From NCBI GenBank assembly GCA_000433035.1, contig FR890812.1:45673-109672 (forward strand): DNA of 64,000 nt, given 5' to 3'. The notes beneath the pieces are model-generated. The model was not told where the DNA came from, did no database searches, and saw nothing but the letters and a program-made list of their open reading frames with translations. Both the position numbers and the translations under genes were made by a program. Source of the stretch: Staphylococcus sp. CAG:324. Its GTDB lineage: Bacteria > Bacillota_I > Bacilli_A > ML615J-28 > CAG-313. Of this stretch, positions 44,493 to 52,841 are shown one piece after another (within the stretch, counting starts at the first letter, position 1; every line of letters starts with the position of its first letter).

Positions 44493-45329
44493 ATGAAAGA
44501 TAGCAAGAGAACGGAAGTTTTAGAACGGATAAAAGAATTAGAAAAAAAAGGGCTTTTTCATGAAGAAGTTGAGATTAATCCACCCACAATAACGTTGAAA
44601 CCAGAAGATGTAGATTATCTTAATAAAAAGTGGTACCATCGATTAAATACTAAACTTGCAAATCAAATTGCTAAAAACTATATTGAAAAATTAATAAAAA
44701 AGAAAAAATTGATTATAAAAGAAGTAATTGGTTTTGAGAAAATAAATAAAATAAATTCTGGATTCATTTTAACTTGTAATCATTTTAATCCATATGATAA
44801 CTTTGCTTTACATGAAATTCTTGTACCCTATCTCAGTAAGACCAAAAGACGTTTTTATAAAGTAATAAGGGAAGGAAATTTTAGTTTTAAGGGAATTTAT
44901 GGATATTTCTTTAGAAATTGTGATACTTTGCCACTTAGTTCTAACATTAGTACAATGAGAGAATTTAATAAAGCTATGGATTGTATATTGAAGAGAAATG
45001 ATGTTGTTTTAATCTATCCTGAACAATCTATGTGGTGGAATTATAGAAAACCTAGACCTCTAAAAACGGGAGCCTTTAAATATGCATATAAAAGTAATGT
45101 ACCTGTTGTTCCTTGTTTTATAACAATGGAGGATACAAATATTGTAGGTGAAGATGGTTTTTATATTCAAGCCTATACTATTCATTTTTTTGAACCCATT
45201 TATCCTAATCTGAATGTAAATATAAAAGATGCTACAGAAGAACTAAGTAAGCAAAATTATCAACTTTGGAAAGAAAAGTATGAAGAGGTATATCAAAAAC
45301 CACTTAGATATGGGGAAGAGGAAGAATAA
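44493..45329 (+). CDS. PlsC-type lysophospholipid acyltransferase
   Basis: 278 aa. HX4D-type motif as NHFNPYDNF, second block with GNFSFKG and the late IYPEQSMWW (EGTRS equivalent) and PVVPCFIT. Transfers acyl chains to a lysolipid or glycolipid at the membrane. Two bases after the GT8 gene, same operon. It carries an N-terminal ~80-residue extension before the acyltransferase core. Confidence 0.85.
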   Translation: MKDSKRTEVLERIKELEKKGLFHEEVEINPPTITLKPEDVDYLNKKWYHRLNTKLANQIAKNYIEKLIKKKKLIIKEVIGFEKINKINSGFILTCNHFNPYDNFALHEILVPYLSKTKRRFYKVIREGNFSFKGIYGYFFRNCDTLPLSSNISTMREFNKAMDCILKRNDVVLIYPEQSMWWNYRKPRPLKTGAFKYAYKSNVPVVPCFITMEDTNIVGEDGFYIQAYTIHFFEPIYPNLNVNIKDATEELSKQNYQLWKEKYEEVYQKPLRYGEEEE

Positions 45330-45331
45330 CG

Positions 45332-45910
45332 ATGATTATATATTCAATCATTATTGGTACAACTATATTATTTATTATATTATTGAATCTATTTATTGCT
45401 ATCCCTCTTTATGGATATGACATAGTATTTGTTTTTAAAGCTATAGGATTGAATATTTTAATCGTATTTTTGATAGATGCTTTGATTGCTTTGATAATTC
45501 ATAAGTTACCAAAAAAATGGTTTCATTATGAAAAAAACTTCTTTTATATTTATAAATGGGAGCGTAAATTTTACGAAAAAATTAAAATTAAAAAATGGAA
45601 AGATCACATTCCAGAATTAGGATGGTTAGCTAATTTTCGTAAGAATAAAGTTATCGAGCCTAATAATAATATTTATGTTGAAAAGTTTTTGGTAGAATGT
45701 TGTTATGGAGAAACCATTCATTTTCTTTCTTTATGTTTAGGATTTTTAATTTTGTTAATTTATCCTAAATATGTATTATTTTTTGGTCTTCCGGTTGCAA
45801 TAGCGAATGGTTTCATTCATTATTTATCTTTTGCCATTCTACGTTATACAAGACCAAAATTAAAACTTCTATATGAAAGAAATCAACGATATAATAATAA
45901 AAAAGTTTAA
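45332..45910 (+). CDS. CrtO-like membrane acyltransferase
   Basis: 192-aa membrane protein with about four TM helices. The middle block YEKIKIKKWKDHIPELGWLANF, then VECCYGETIHFL and NGFIHYLSF...RYTRPKL...ERNQRYN, is typical of the glycosyl-4,4'-diaponeurosporenoate acyltransferase (CrtO) family. No carotenoid genes are visible, so it more likely acylates the product of the GT8 gene. Third gene of this operon. Confidence 0.65.
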   Translation: MIIYSIIIGTTILFIILLNLFIAIPLYGYDIVFVFKAIGLNILIVFLIDALIALIIHKLPKKWFHYEKNFFYIYKWERKFYEKIKIKKWKDHIPELGWLANFRKNKVIEPNNNIYVEKFLVECCYGETIHFLSLCLGFLILLIYPKYVLFFGLPVAIANGFIHYLSFAILRYTRPKLKLLYERNQRYNNKKV

Positions 45911-45938
45911 GAAAGCATATCATTCTTAAACTTTTTTA
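45899..45938 (+). terminator. Terminator of the GT8/PlsC operon
   Basis: AAAAAGTTTAAGAA pairs with TTCTTAAACTTTTT around a nine-base loop; the stop TAA (45908-45910) is in the 5' arm. Confidence 0.88.
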
Positions 45939-45947
45939 TTGAAGTAA

Positions 45948-45976
45948 TTGTAAAGAAAAAAATTAAATGTTATAAT
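45948..45976 (+). promoter_or_regulatory. Promoter of the coiled-coil protein gene
   Basis: TTGTAA (45948-45953), 17-bp spacer, TATAAT (45971-45976), extended TGt. Confidence 0.85.
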
Positions 45977-45992
45977 GCATATGTACAGATAT

Positions 45993-46073
45993 ATGGAGAA
46001 GACACTCATTACTAAAAACGATGTACAATTACTTGGGTACTCAACCATGACAAAAAGGAGATTTGATGAATAA
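45993..46073 (+). CDS. Possible 26-aa leader peptide
   Basis: Short ATG frame starting about ten bases after the predicted transcription start and ending eight bases inside the next gene in another frame. No ribosome-binding site. It could couple translation or be chance. Confidence 0.25.
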   Translation: MEKTLITKNDVQLLGYSTMTKRRFDE

Positions 46074-46923
46074 AATTATAAAAGTAACAGATGAAAATGG
46101 TCATACCTATTCATCCACGTATGTTAAACGTGCTAAAGGTTTAGTTAAAAATAACCGGGCGTATTGGGTGGATGATAAGTCTATCTGCCTGAAGATGCCC
46201 CATAAAAAAATGGAGATAAAGAAAATGAATATAAATGATATTGATAGAATGATAGCTCTTATTCAAGCTAATAATTGGGCTATTAAAAATAGTAATAATC
46301 CGAATGTGTATGCTTCTGCAAGTATTTTAGCTGAAACATATAATGAAATTGTGCAAGAATTAGAAGATGCCGAAGTGCATTTGCCAAAAAGTTTAAGTCA
46401 AATTGAGTATAGTATTTATGAAAATAGCGCAAATGTTCAAGAATTAATTCAAATGATTTATAACAAAGATTGCCTAATTCACCCAATTTTGAAATTAGAA
46501 AGAGAAAAAATATTATCACAAAATTGTAATTCAAATGAAACAAAAAAAGAAAACTTAAAAGATGTAGTACAGGATTTTGCTAATCAAGCAGTGAATTTTG
46601 GCAAAAATATTAGCAATAAAGTAATGAAAAATTTGAATTTAGATGCACTCAAAGATTTCTCCAAAAATATTGATGCTGATATTTTAAATGCTGATATTGA
46701 AAATATGATTGATAATGCTAATGACTATTTAGATCAAGTTAAAGACGAATTAGAAGATTTGATTGATGAACTTTCTGATTTGGAAGAAGAAATTGAAGAA
46801 TTAGAAGAAGAAGCTGAAGATAATCAAGATGAATTATCAGAATATAAGGAAAAGATGAAAAATAAAAAGGCGGAAATTCTTTTAAAACTCGAAAAGTTCA
46901 AAAATCGTTTTAATCAAGAATAG
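46066..46923 (+). CDS. Coiled-coil protein with short basic N-terminal domain, function unknown
   Basis: 285 aa. Residues 1-45 form a small domain with KRAKGLVKNNRAYWVDD and SICLKMP, a motif I have seen at the N-terminus of uncharacterised Bacillota proteins; its role is unknown. The middle is helical, and the last ~75 residues are a highly acidic coiled coil (repeated E-E-L/I-E-E). No signal peptide, so cytoplasmic. Site AAAAGGAG and ATG at 46066 (TTG at 46063 rejected). Own promoter and terminator. I do not recognise a function. Confidence 0.7.
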   Translation: MNKIIKVTDENGHTYSSTYVKRAKGLVKNNRAYWVDDKSICLKMPHKKMEIKKMNINDIDRMIALIQANNWAIKNSNNPNVYASASILAETYNEIVQELEDAEVHLPKSLSQIEYSIYENSANVQELIQMIYNKDCLIHPILKLEREKILSQNCNSNETKKENLKDVVQDFANQAVNFGKNISNKVMKNLNLDALKDFSKNIDADILNADIENMIDNANDYLDQVKDELEDLIDELSDLEEEIEELEEEAEDNQDELSEYKEKMKNKKAEILLKLEKFKNRFNQE

Positions 46924-46942
46924 GATGATTTTACATAACCAA

Positions 46943-46976
46943 AAAAGATGTTATAGTTTTTCTATAGCATCTTTTC
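46943..46976 (+). terminator. Terminator after the coiled-coil gene
   Basis: Fourteen-bp stem with one T-G wobble (46943-46956 with 46962-46975), TTTTT loop. Confidence 0.85.
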
Positions 46977-47051
46977 ATTATGATATAGGTTTTAGATATT
47001 ATGGTGTATAAACAATTCTTTTATATATTATAAGAATAAAAACCTTTTTAC

Positions 47052-47080
47052 TTGCATTAATTTAAAAAATATTGTATAAT
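47052..47080 (+). promoter_or_regulatory. rplU promoter
   Basis: TTGCAT (47052-47057), 17-bp spacer, TATAAT (47075-47080). Confidence 0.85.
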
Positions 47081-47086
47081 ATATCT

Positions 47087-47177
47087 GTTGCTATATCTAG
47101 CAACCGCACAAAAAGGGTTTTATAAGTGAGATATTCCACCCTAATGGCGTGTCTTAAAAATATATGAGGAGGTCAAT
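47087..47177 (+). promoter_or_regulatory. Ribosomal protein L21 leader
   Basis: Structured 5' leader known upstream of rplU-rpmA operons in Bacillota. Hairpin GTTGCTAtatcTAGCAAC comes first, then the conserved blocks CCGCAC, GGGTTTTATAAGTG, CACCCTAATGGCGTGTC, ending in TATATGAGGAGG. Thought to bind L21 for autoregulation. Confidence 0.85.
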
Positions 47178-47180
47178 TAG

Positions 47181-47480
47181 ATGTACGCAATTTTTGTTAC
47201 TGGTGGTAAACAATATCGTGCAACAGAAGGTGACACTATTTATGTTGAAAAACTAGAAGGTGAGGTTGGTCAAGAGGTAGTCTTTGATCAAGTATTACTT
47301 GTAGGTGATAAAGTAGGTACACCATTTGTTGAAGGTGCTAAAGTCAAAGGTACAATTGAAAAACAAGGTCGTGGCAAGAAAATTATTGTTTTCAAATACA
47401 AAGCCAAGAAAAATTATCACAAAAAACAAGGTCATCGTCAAGCTTACACAAAGGTTGTAGTTAATTCAATTTCTGAATAG
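47181..47480 (+). CDS. rplU: 50S ribosomal protein L21
   Basis: 99-aa large-subunit protein. Start MYAIFVTGGKQYRA is diagnostic, and the C-terminal KYKAKKNYHKKQGHRQ is the L21 signature. Strong GAGGAGGTC site. First gene of rplU-prp-rpmA. Confidence 0.97.
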   Translation: MYAIFVTGGKQYRATEGDTIYVEKLEGEVGQEVVFDQVLLVGDKVGTPFVEGAKVKGTIEKQGRGKKIIVFKYKAKKNYHKKQGHRQAYTKVVVNSISE

Positions 47481-47490
47481 TATTTTGGCA

Positions 47491-47835
47491 ATGACAAAAG
47501 TTGTTTTTAAAAAAGAGAATGGTTTTTGGAGTCGATTGGAGATCAATGGACATGCTAATTATGCTAATTTCGGTCAAGATATTGTATGTGCAGCGATTTC
47601 TACAGCGGCTATTATGAGTATAAATCTGTTAGAAAGAATTATACCCAATCGTTTTGAAGTGTTTCAAAATAATCAGAAAGGATACATTTGTTTAGAAAAT
47701 ATTTGTTATGATGATATTGACAAAGAAAAAGTCATTTTTATTCATCAAATCTTTGAAAACTTAAAAGATACACTTTTAGAAATACAAATGAAATATCCAA
47801 AAAACTTACATGTAAAAATTGAAAATAATGAATAG
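47491..47835 (+). CDS. prp: Ribosomal-processing cysteine protease Prp
   Basis: 114-aa cysteine protease that removes the N-terminal extension of L27. The dyad is visible as H21 in NGHANYA and C33 in DIVCAAIST. The start has no clear ribosome-binding site and lies ten bases after rplU, so it probably depends on coupling; a TTG at 47485 is the alternative. Its target rpmA is the next gene and has the cleavable extension. Confidence 0.93.
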   Translation: MTKVVFKKENGFWSRLEINGHANYANFGQDIVCAAISTAAIMSINLLERIIPNRFEVFQNNQKGYICLENICYDDIDKEKVIFIHQIFENLKDTLLEIQMKYPKNLHVKIENNE

Positions 47836-47846
47836 GAGGTAACATC

Positions 47847-48128
47847 ATGATAAGATTAAATTTGCAATTTTTTGCATCTAAAAAAGGTGTTAGTTCAACT
47901 AAGAACGGTCGTGATTCTGAATCTAAACGTTTAGGTGCTAAATTATCTGATGGTCAATTTGCCACTGCTGGTTCTATTATCTATCGTCAAAGAGGTACAA
48001 AAGTTCATCCAGGTAATAATGTCGGTCTTGGAAAGGATGATACATTATTCTGTATGATTGATGGTATTGTTAAATATGAACGCAAGGGTAAAGATAAAAA
48101 ACAAGTTTCTGTATATCCTGTGGAATAA
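47847..48128 (+). CDS. rpmA: 50S ribosomal protein L27 with cleavable N-terminus
   Basis: 93-aa L27. The first nine residues, MIRLNLQFF, followed by ASKKG, are the Prp-cleaved extension known in Bacillota. The conserved core GRDSESKRLGAKLSDGQ and GSIIYRQRGTKVHPG follows. Strong AGGAGG. Confidence 0.97.
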   Translation: MIRLNLQFFASKKGVSSTKNGRDSESKRLGAKLSDGQFATAGSIIYRQRGTKVHPGNNVGLGKDDTLFCMIDGIVKYERKGKDKKQVSVYPVE

Positions 48129-48139
48129 ATTGACAATTG

Positions 48140-48170
48140 AGCACTTGAAATCAATCAAGTGCTTTTATTT
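48140..48170 (+). terminator. rpmA terminator
   Basis: AGCACTTGA / TCAAGTGCT with six-base loop and T-rich tail. It precedes obg, suggesting partial read-through or a weak obg promoter. Confidence 0.85.
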
Positions 48171-48194
48171 TTCAAATGAAAAGGTGGTGATGAA

Positions 48195-49472
48195 TTGTTT
48201 GTTGATAGTGTAAAAATTCATGTTAAAGCTGGCAATGGTGGCAATGGTGGATCCTACTTTCTTCATGAAAAATATGTTGCAATGGGTGGACCTTCGGGTG
48301 GCAATGGCGGCCGTGGCGGTAGTGTTATTTTTGTTGGCGAAGAAGGTTTGACAACGTTACTAGATTTTAGATTTACAAAAATAATTCATGCAGAACATGG
48401 TCAAAATGGTATGGATAAAAATATGTTTGGTAAATCGGGCAAAGACACCTATGTTAAGGTACCTATAGGTACAACAATCATAGATGTCAATACAGGGGTT
48501 GTTGTTGGGGATGTTACCAAACATGGGCAAGAAGTAATCGTTGCCCAAGGTGGTCGTGGCGGTAAAGGTAATGCTGCATTCGCCTCTTCAAGAAATCCTG
48601 CTCCCGAATATGCGGAAAAAGGAGTTCCAGGAATAGAACGTGATTTACAATTGGAATTAAAAGTGCTTGCTGATGTAGGACTTGTTGGTTTTCCTTCTGT
48701 TGGTAAGTCAACATTAATATCAGTAGTTTCTAAGGCTAAACCCAAAATTGCGTCTTATCATTTTACAACTTTGCATCCCAACCTTGGAGTAGTAGGAGTA
48801 GGTGATGGCAGAAGTTTTATTATGGCAGATTTACCTGGTCTGATTGAAGGTGCATCATCAGGTGCTGGTCTTGGCATAAAATTTTTAAAACACATTGAAA
48901 GAACAAGAGTAATTGTTCACATAATTGATATGAGCGGAAGTGAAGGTCGAAATCCTGTTGATGATTATTACAAAATTAGAACGGAGTTGTCACACTATAA
49001 TACAGAATTGATGAAAAGACCCGAAATAGTTGTCGCAAATAAAATGGATTTACCAGCCTCTTCCGAACATTTAAAAGATTTTATTCAAAAAACGAATATT
49101 ACTGATGTGATTCCTATTTCCGCATATACGAAATCCAATCTTAAACAATTATTATATAAAATTGCTGATACTTTAGAAGAAGTTAAATACTCAAATCCAC
49201 TTGAAGAACATTCACAACATGTAGTAGAATATACTTTTGTACCGAAAGGTCCAGATTTTTATATTTATCAAGATGATGAAGGCGTGTATCATGTTGAAGG
49301 TGATGGTGTAAAAAAATTATTTGATCAGACGAATTTTAATAATGATGCGAGCGTAAGAATGTTTGCGAAAAAGCTTAGAGATATGGGTGTTGATAAGAAA
49401 TTAAGAGAATTAGGAGTTAAAAATAAAGATACAGTTTGTATTTTTGATTATGTATTTGAATTTATAGATTAA
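48195..49472 (+). CDS. obg: Obg family GTPase
   Basis: Essential ribosome-assembly GTPase, also linked to sporulation and stress in Bacillus. 425 aa: glycine-rich Obg fold (1-158), G domain with GFPSVGKST, DLPGLIEGA and NKMD, and C-terminal OCT domain (~345-425). It starts with TTG at 48195: MFVDSVKIHVKAGNGG aligns with the family start and AAGGTGGTGA is correctly spaced; the nearby ATG is out of frame. In Bacillus spo0B lies between rpmA and obg; it is absent here. Confidence 0.96.
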   Translation: MFVDSVKIHVKAGNGGNGGSYFLHEKYVAMGGPSGGNGGRGGSVIFVGEEGLTTLLDFRFTKIIHAEHGQNGMDKNMFGKSGKDTYVKVPIGTTIIDVNTGVVVGDVTKHGQEVIVAQGGRGGKGNAAFASSRNPAPEYAEKGVPGIERDLQLELKVLADVGLVGFPSVGKSTLISVVSKAKPKIASYHFTTLHPNLGVVGVGDGRSFIMADLPGLIEGASSGAGLGIKFLKHIERTRVIVHIIDMSGSEGRNPVDDYYKIRTELSHYNTELMKRPEIVVANKMDLPASSEHLKDFIQKTNITDVIPISAYTKSNLKQLLYKIADTLEEVKYSNPLEEHSQHVVEYTFVPKGPDFYIYQDDEGVYHVEGDGVKKLFDQTNFNNDASVRMFAKKLRDMGVDKKLRELGVKNKDTVCIFDYVFEFID

Positions 49473-49507
49473 AAAAATAAGCATATACTTAATTTAGGAG
49501 GTAAGAT

Positions 49508-50101
49508 ATGACTAAACATGAAAAAATTCAAAAAATTACACTTACAGCTATTTTAGCAGCACTAGTTGTTGTTATAGCTTTTCTTCCAATTAAAACATTG
49601 GGATTAGAAATTACACTTACGGTAATTCCAATTGCGATTGGTGCTATTTTAGGAGGTCCGGTTGTGGGGCTTATTTTAGGAACCGTTTTTGGTATTGTAA
49701 GTTTCTTGCAATGCTTAGGTTATAGTCCTTTTGGAGAAGTTTTACTTTCCATTCATCCTTTTTTAACCTTTCTTGTCTGTGTGCCAACTAGAATGCTTGC
49801 TGGATGGATACCCGGTCTGATTTATAAAATTATTTGTAAAACTGGTAAAAAAACACTTGCAAGTGGAATAGCATGTTTTTTGGTGCCTTTGTTAAATACA
49901 CTGTTTTTTATGAGTGTTTTGGTTATTTGTTTCTACAATACAGAATATATTCAAAGCATTGCCTTAAGTCTTAAGGCTACGAATCCTTTTACCTTTGTAG
50001 TTCTTTTTGTAGGCATCAATGGTCTTGTAGAAATGCTTTGTGGAATGTTCATTTCTTTTCCAATAAGTAAAACACTTGATTATGCGATATATAAAAAATA
50101 A
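49508..50101 (+). CDS. ECF transporter substrate-binding (S) component
   Basis: 197-aa membrane protein with about six TM helices. N-terminal TALTA-like motif here TLTAILAALVVV, then ITLTVIPIAIGAILGGPVVGLILG and the SPFG block. This pattern resembles pantothenate/DUF6580-type S components. It would use a shared energising module encoded elsewhere; no riboswitch is visible in the short gap upstream, so the vitamin is uncertain. Confidence 0.78.
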   Translation: MTKHEKIQKITLTAILAALVVVIAFLPIKTLGLEITLTVIPIAIGAILGGPVVGLILGTVFGIVSFLQCLGYSPFGEVLLSIHPFLTFLVCVPTRMLAGWIPGLIYKIICKTGKKTLASGIACFLVPLLNTLFFMSVLVICFYNTEYIQSIALSLKATNPFTFVVLFVGINGLVEMLCGMFISFPISKTLDYAIYKK

Positions 50102-50115
50102 ATAGATAGTATGAG

Positions 50116-50150
50116 AAAGATAAAATTTTTTGATAATTTTATCTTTTTTT
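50116..50150 (+). terminator. Terminator after the ECF S gene
   Basis: AAAGATAAAATT pairs with AATTTTATCTTT (50116-50127 with 50135-50146), T-rich tail. Confidence 0.88.
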
Positions 50151-50195
50151 ATAGGAAAAAATCATAAAATCATTAAAGAAAAATTTATGCAAAAA

Positions 50196-50224
50196 ATGAC
50201 AAATAATTAAAATTATGTTATAAT
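50196..50224 (+). promoter_or_regulatory. mutS operon promoter
   Basis: ATGACA (50196-50201), 17-bp spacer, TATAAT (50219-50224), extended TGt. Confidence 0.78.
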
Positions 50225-50255
50225 TATTACAAAAAGAATAGGGAAGAGGGAAGAA

Positions 50256-52841
50256 ATGTACGAAAAAATTGATAAAAATAAATATACACCTATGATGCGA
50301 CAATATCTAGAAATAAAAGAAAATTATCCTGATACCTTAGTGTTTTTTAGACTTGGAGATTTTTATGAAATGTTTTTCAACGATGCGATTGTTGCTAGTA
50401 GAGAATTAGAAATAGTTTTAACAGGAAGAGATGCAGGTACTTCAAATGATCGTGTACCGATGTGTGGTGTACCCCATCATGCTGTAAACTCCTATATTGA
50501 AAAATTGACAAATAGGGGATATAAGGTTGCTGTTGTAGAACAATTAGAAGAACCAGGTGGAAAAAAGATTGTTCAACGAGATGTTATAAAGATTGTTACA
50601 CCAGGTACTAATATAGATGAACATTATTTAGATGACAAAAATAATAATTATATTGGTGCTATTGAAAAAAATGAAAATAGTTATCTTCTTACTTATGTTG
50701 ATCTCTCAACAGGGGAATCATCAATTATTAGTTTTCCTCTTCATATTGAATTAGTATACAATGAGATGCAAAAACTTTCAATTAAAGAAATTGTTATATC
50801 TAAAACTCTTGATAAAACTATTCAATTGACTCTTTCCAAACTTTATGGCATTTTGGTATCAATTTGTGATGATAATGATGTCGATCATTATTTAGATAGT
50901 TTATTTATCAATGTAAAAAAGGAACATTTAATTGGAAGTAAAAGGTTAATAGCATATATTATTAAAACACAAAAACGTGTTTTAGTTCATCTACAGCCTT
51001 TTCAATACTATGAATCTAAAAATTATTTAAAACTTGATAATAATGCGGTTAGAAATTTAGAATTAATTGAATCTTTAAAGGGGAATCGGTTTAAAAATAA
51101 TCTATTTTGTGTTCTTGATAAATGCTCAACTGCTATGGGATCACGTTATCTAAAGAAAAGTTTGTTATATCCATTAGTAGATTTGCATCTGATAAGCGAA
51201 AGACATGATTTGATAGAACTTTTTTTGAAAAATTATATTCTAACAGAGGAAGTCAAAAAAGACCTATTAGAAATATATGATTTAGAAAGAATTGTAGGGC
51301 GAATTAGTTATGGTTCCCTTACTCCGAAAGACTTGATTCAATTAAAAAGATCAATAGGTGTTTTACCTAATATAAAAAAAAGTATGCAAAAGATGAATTC
51401 TGAGGTTGCTTCTAAGAAGGCGAACTTAATTATTACCTTTGAAAAATTATTCGAACTCTTAGATTGTGCTATTTGCGAAGATGCAGGCTATTCATTAAAA
51501 GATGGTGGAGTAATTAAAGATGGATTCAATGATGAACTTGATGAAATAAAACATATTAGCTCAACGAATAAGGATTTTTTAATTAATCTAGAAAAGCGTG
51601 AACGTGACAAAACTGGCATTAAAACACTTAAAGTTGGATATAATAAAGTGTTTGGTTATTATATTGAAATCACAAAATCTTATTTGTCACAAGTAAAAGA
51701 TGAGTTTGGCTATATTAGAAAGCAGACAACGAGTAACTCTGAACGATATATAACCGAAGAACTCAAAGAAAGAGAAGCGTTGATTCTTAGATCTGATGAA
51801 AGATCACTAGAACTTGAAAACGAAATCTTCAACACCATTCGCAATGCATGCAAAGACTATATTCATGATTTACAAAATGTAGCAAAGATCATATCTGAAA
51901 TTGATATGCTGATTGCTTTATCAATAGTTGCTAGAAGCAATAAATATGTTCGACCTACCTTTTCTTTATATGATGAAATGGTAATTGAAAATGGACGACA
52001 TCCAGTTATCGAAGCGATGAGTGAAAAAGAATTTATTCCTAATCATCTTAAACTATATAACAATGATAAAATTCTTCTTATTACAGGACCTAATATGAGT
52101 GGAAAATCAACATATATGCGTCAAAATGCTTTAATTGTTATTATGGCACAATTAGGTTCATTTGTTCCTGCATCGATGGCAAAATTGCCTATTTTTGATC
52201 AAATTTTTACACGAATTGGTTCTAGTGATGATATTGCAAGTGGGGAATCAACTTTTATGACTGAGATGTTGGAAGTAAATTATGCCTTACAAAATGCAAC
52301 GATGCGTAGTTTAATTATATTAGATGAGGTAGGACGTGGAACCGCTACTTTTGATGGAATGGCTTTGGCTCAAGCAATTATAGAATATATTCATTTTGAA
52401 ATAGGCGCTAAAACTTTTTTCTCTACACATTATCATGAGTTAACATCTCTTGAAGATAGTTTGAGTTTTTTAAAAAATGTACATGTTGAGGCTAATGTAG
52501 GAAAAAATGCTGAGGAAATTGTGTTCTTACATAAAGTTTTAGATGGACCTTCTGATCAAAGTTATGGTATCAATGTTGCTTCTCTTGCAAAGTTACCTAT
52601 TGATGTTACACTTAGAGCTAAGGATATTTTAAATAAACTTGAACAAAAGACATATTATGATCAAGAAGATGTATCTTTAAAAAATTATCAAAAGCCAATT
52701 ATAAAATATATTGAAAAAGAAAACCCTAAACATGTAAAAATAATTGAATATCTTTCAAATTTAGAAGTAAATAATATGAAACCGTTGGATGCTTTGATTG
52801 AACTTTCTAAGATAAAAGAGGAATTAGAAAATGAACAATAG
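50256..52841 (+). CDS. mutS: DNA mismatch repair protein MutS
   Basis: Mismatch-recognition ATPase, 861 aa. N-terminal mismatch-reading domain with FFRLGDFYEMF (phenylalanine and glutamate wedge), connector, lever/clamp, and ATPase with GPNMSGKSTYMRQ, then ILDEVGRGTATFDG and the STHYHELT block. GGGAAGAGGG before the ATG. Overlaps mutL by 11 bases. Confidence 0.97.
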   Translation: MYEKIDKNKYTPMMRQYLEIKENYPDTLVFFRLGDFYEMFFNDAIVASRELEIVLTGRDAGTSNDRVPMCGVPHHAVNSYIEKLTNRGYKVAVVEQLEEPGGKKIVQRDVIKIVTPGTNIDEHYLDDKNNNYIGAIEKNENSYLLTYVDLSTGESSIISFPLHIELVYNEMQKLSIKEIVISKTLDKTIQLTLSKLYGILVSICDDNDVDHYLDSLFINVKKEHLIGSKRLIAYIIKTQKRVLVHLQPFQYYESKNYLKLDNNAVRNLELIESLKGNRFKNNLFCVLDKCSTAMGSRYLKKSLLYPLVDLHLISERHDLIELFLKNYILTEEVKKDLLEIYDLERIVGRISYGSLTPKDLIQLKRSIGVLPNIKKSMQKMNSEVASKKANLIITFEKLFELLDCAICEDAGYSLKDGGVIKDGFNDELDEIKHISSTNKDFLINLEKRERDKTGIKTLKVGYNKVFGYYIEITKSYLSQVKDEFGYIRKQTTSNSERYITEELKEREALILRSDERSLELENEIFNTIRNACKDYIHDLQNVAKIISEIDMLIALSIVARSNKYVRPTFSLYDEMVIENGRHPVIEAMSEKEFIPNHLKLYNNDKILLITGPNMSGKSTYMRQNALIVIMAQLGSFVPASMAKLPIFDQIFTRIGSSDDIASGESTFMTEMLEVNYALQNATMRSLIILDEVGRGTATFDGMALAQAIIEYIHFEIGAKTFFSTHYHELTSLEDSLSFLKNVHVEANVGKNAEEIVFLHKVLDGPSDQSYGINVASLAKLPIDVTLRAKDILNKLEQKTYYDQEDVSLKNYQKPIIKYIEKENPKHVKIIEYLSNLEVNNMKPLDALIELSKIKEELENEQ

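Noticed and set aside
48449..48745. 98-aa minus-strand frame inside obg
   Set aside because: Mirror of the glycine-rich Obg fold; no ribosome-binding site.
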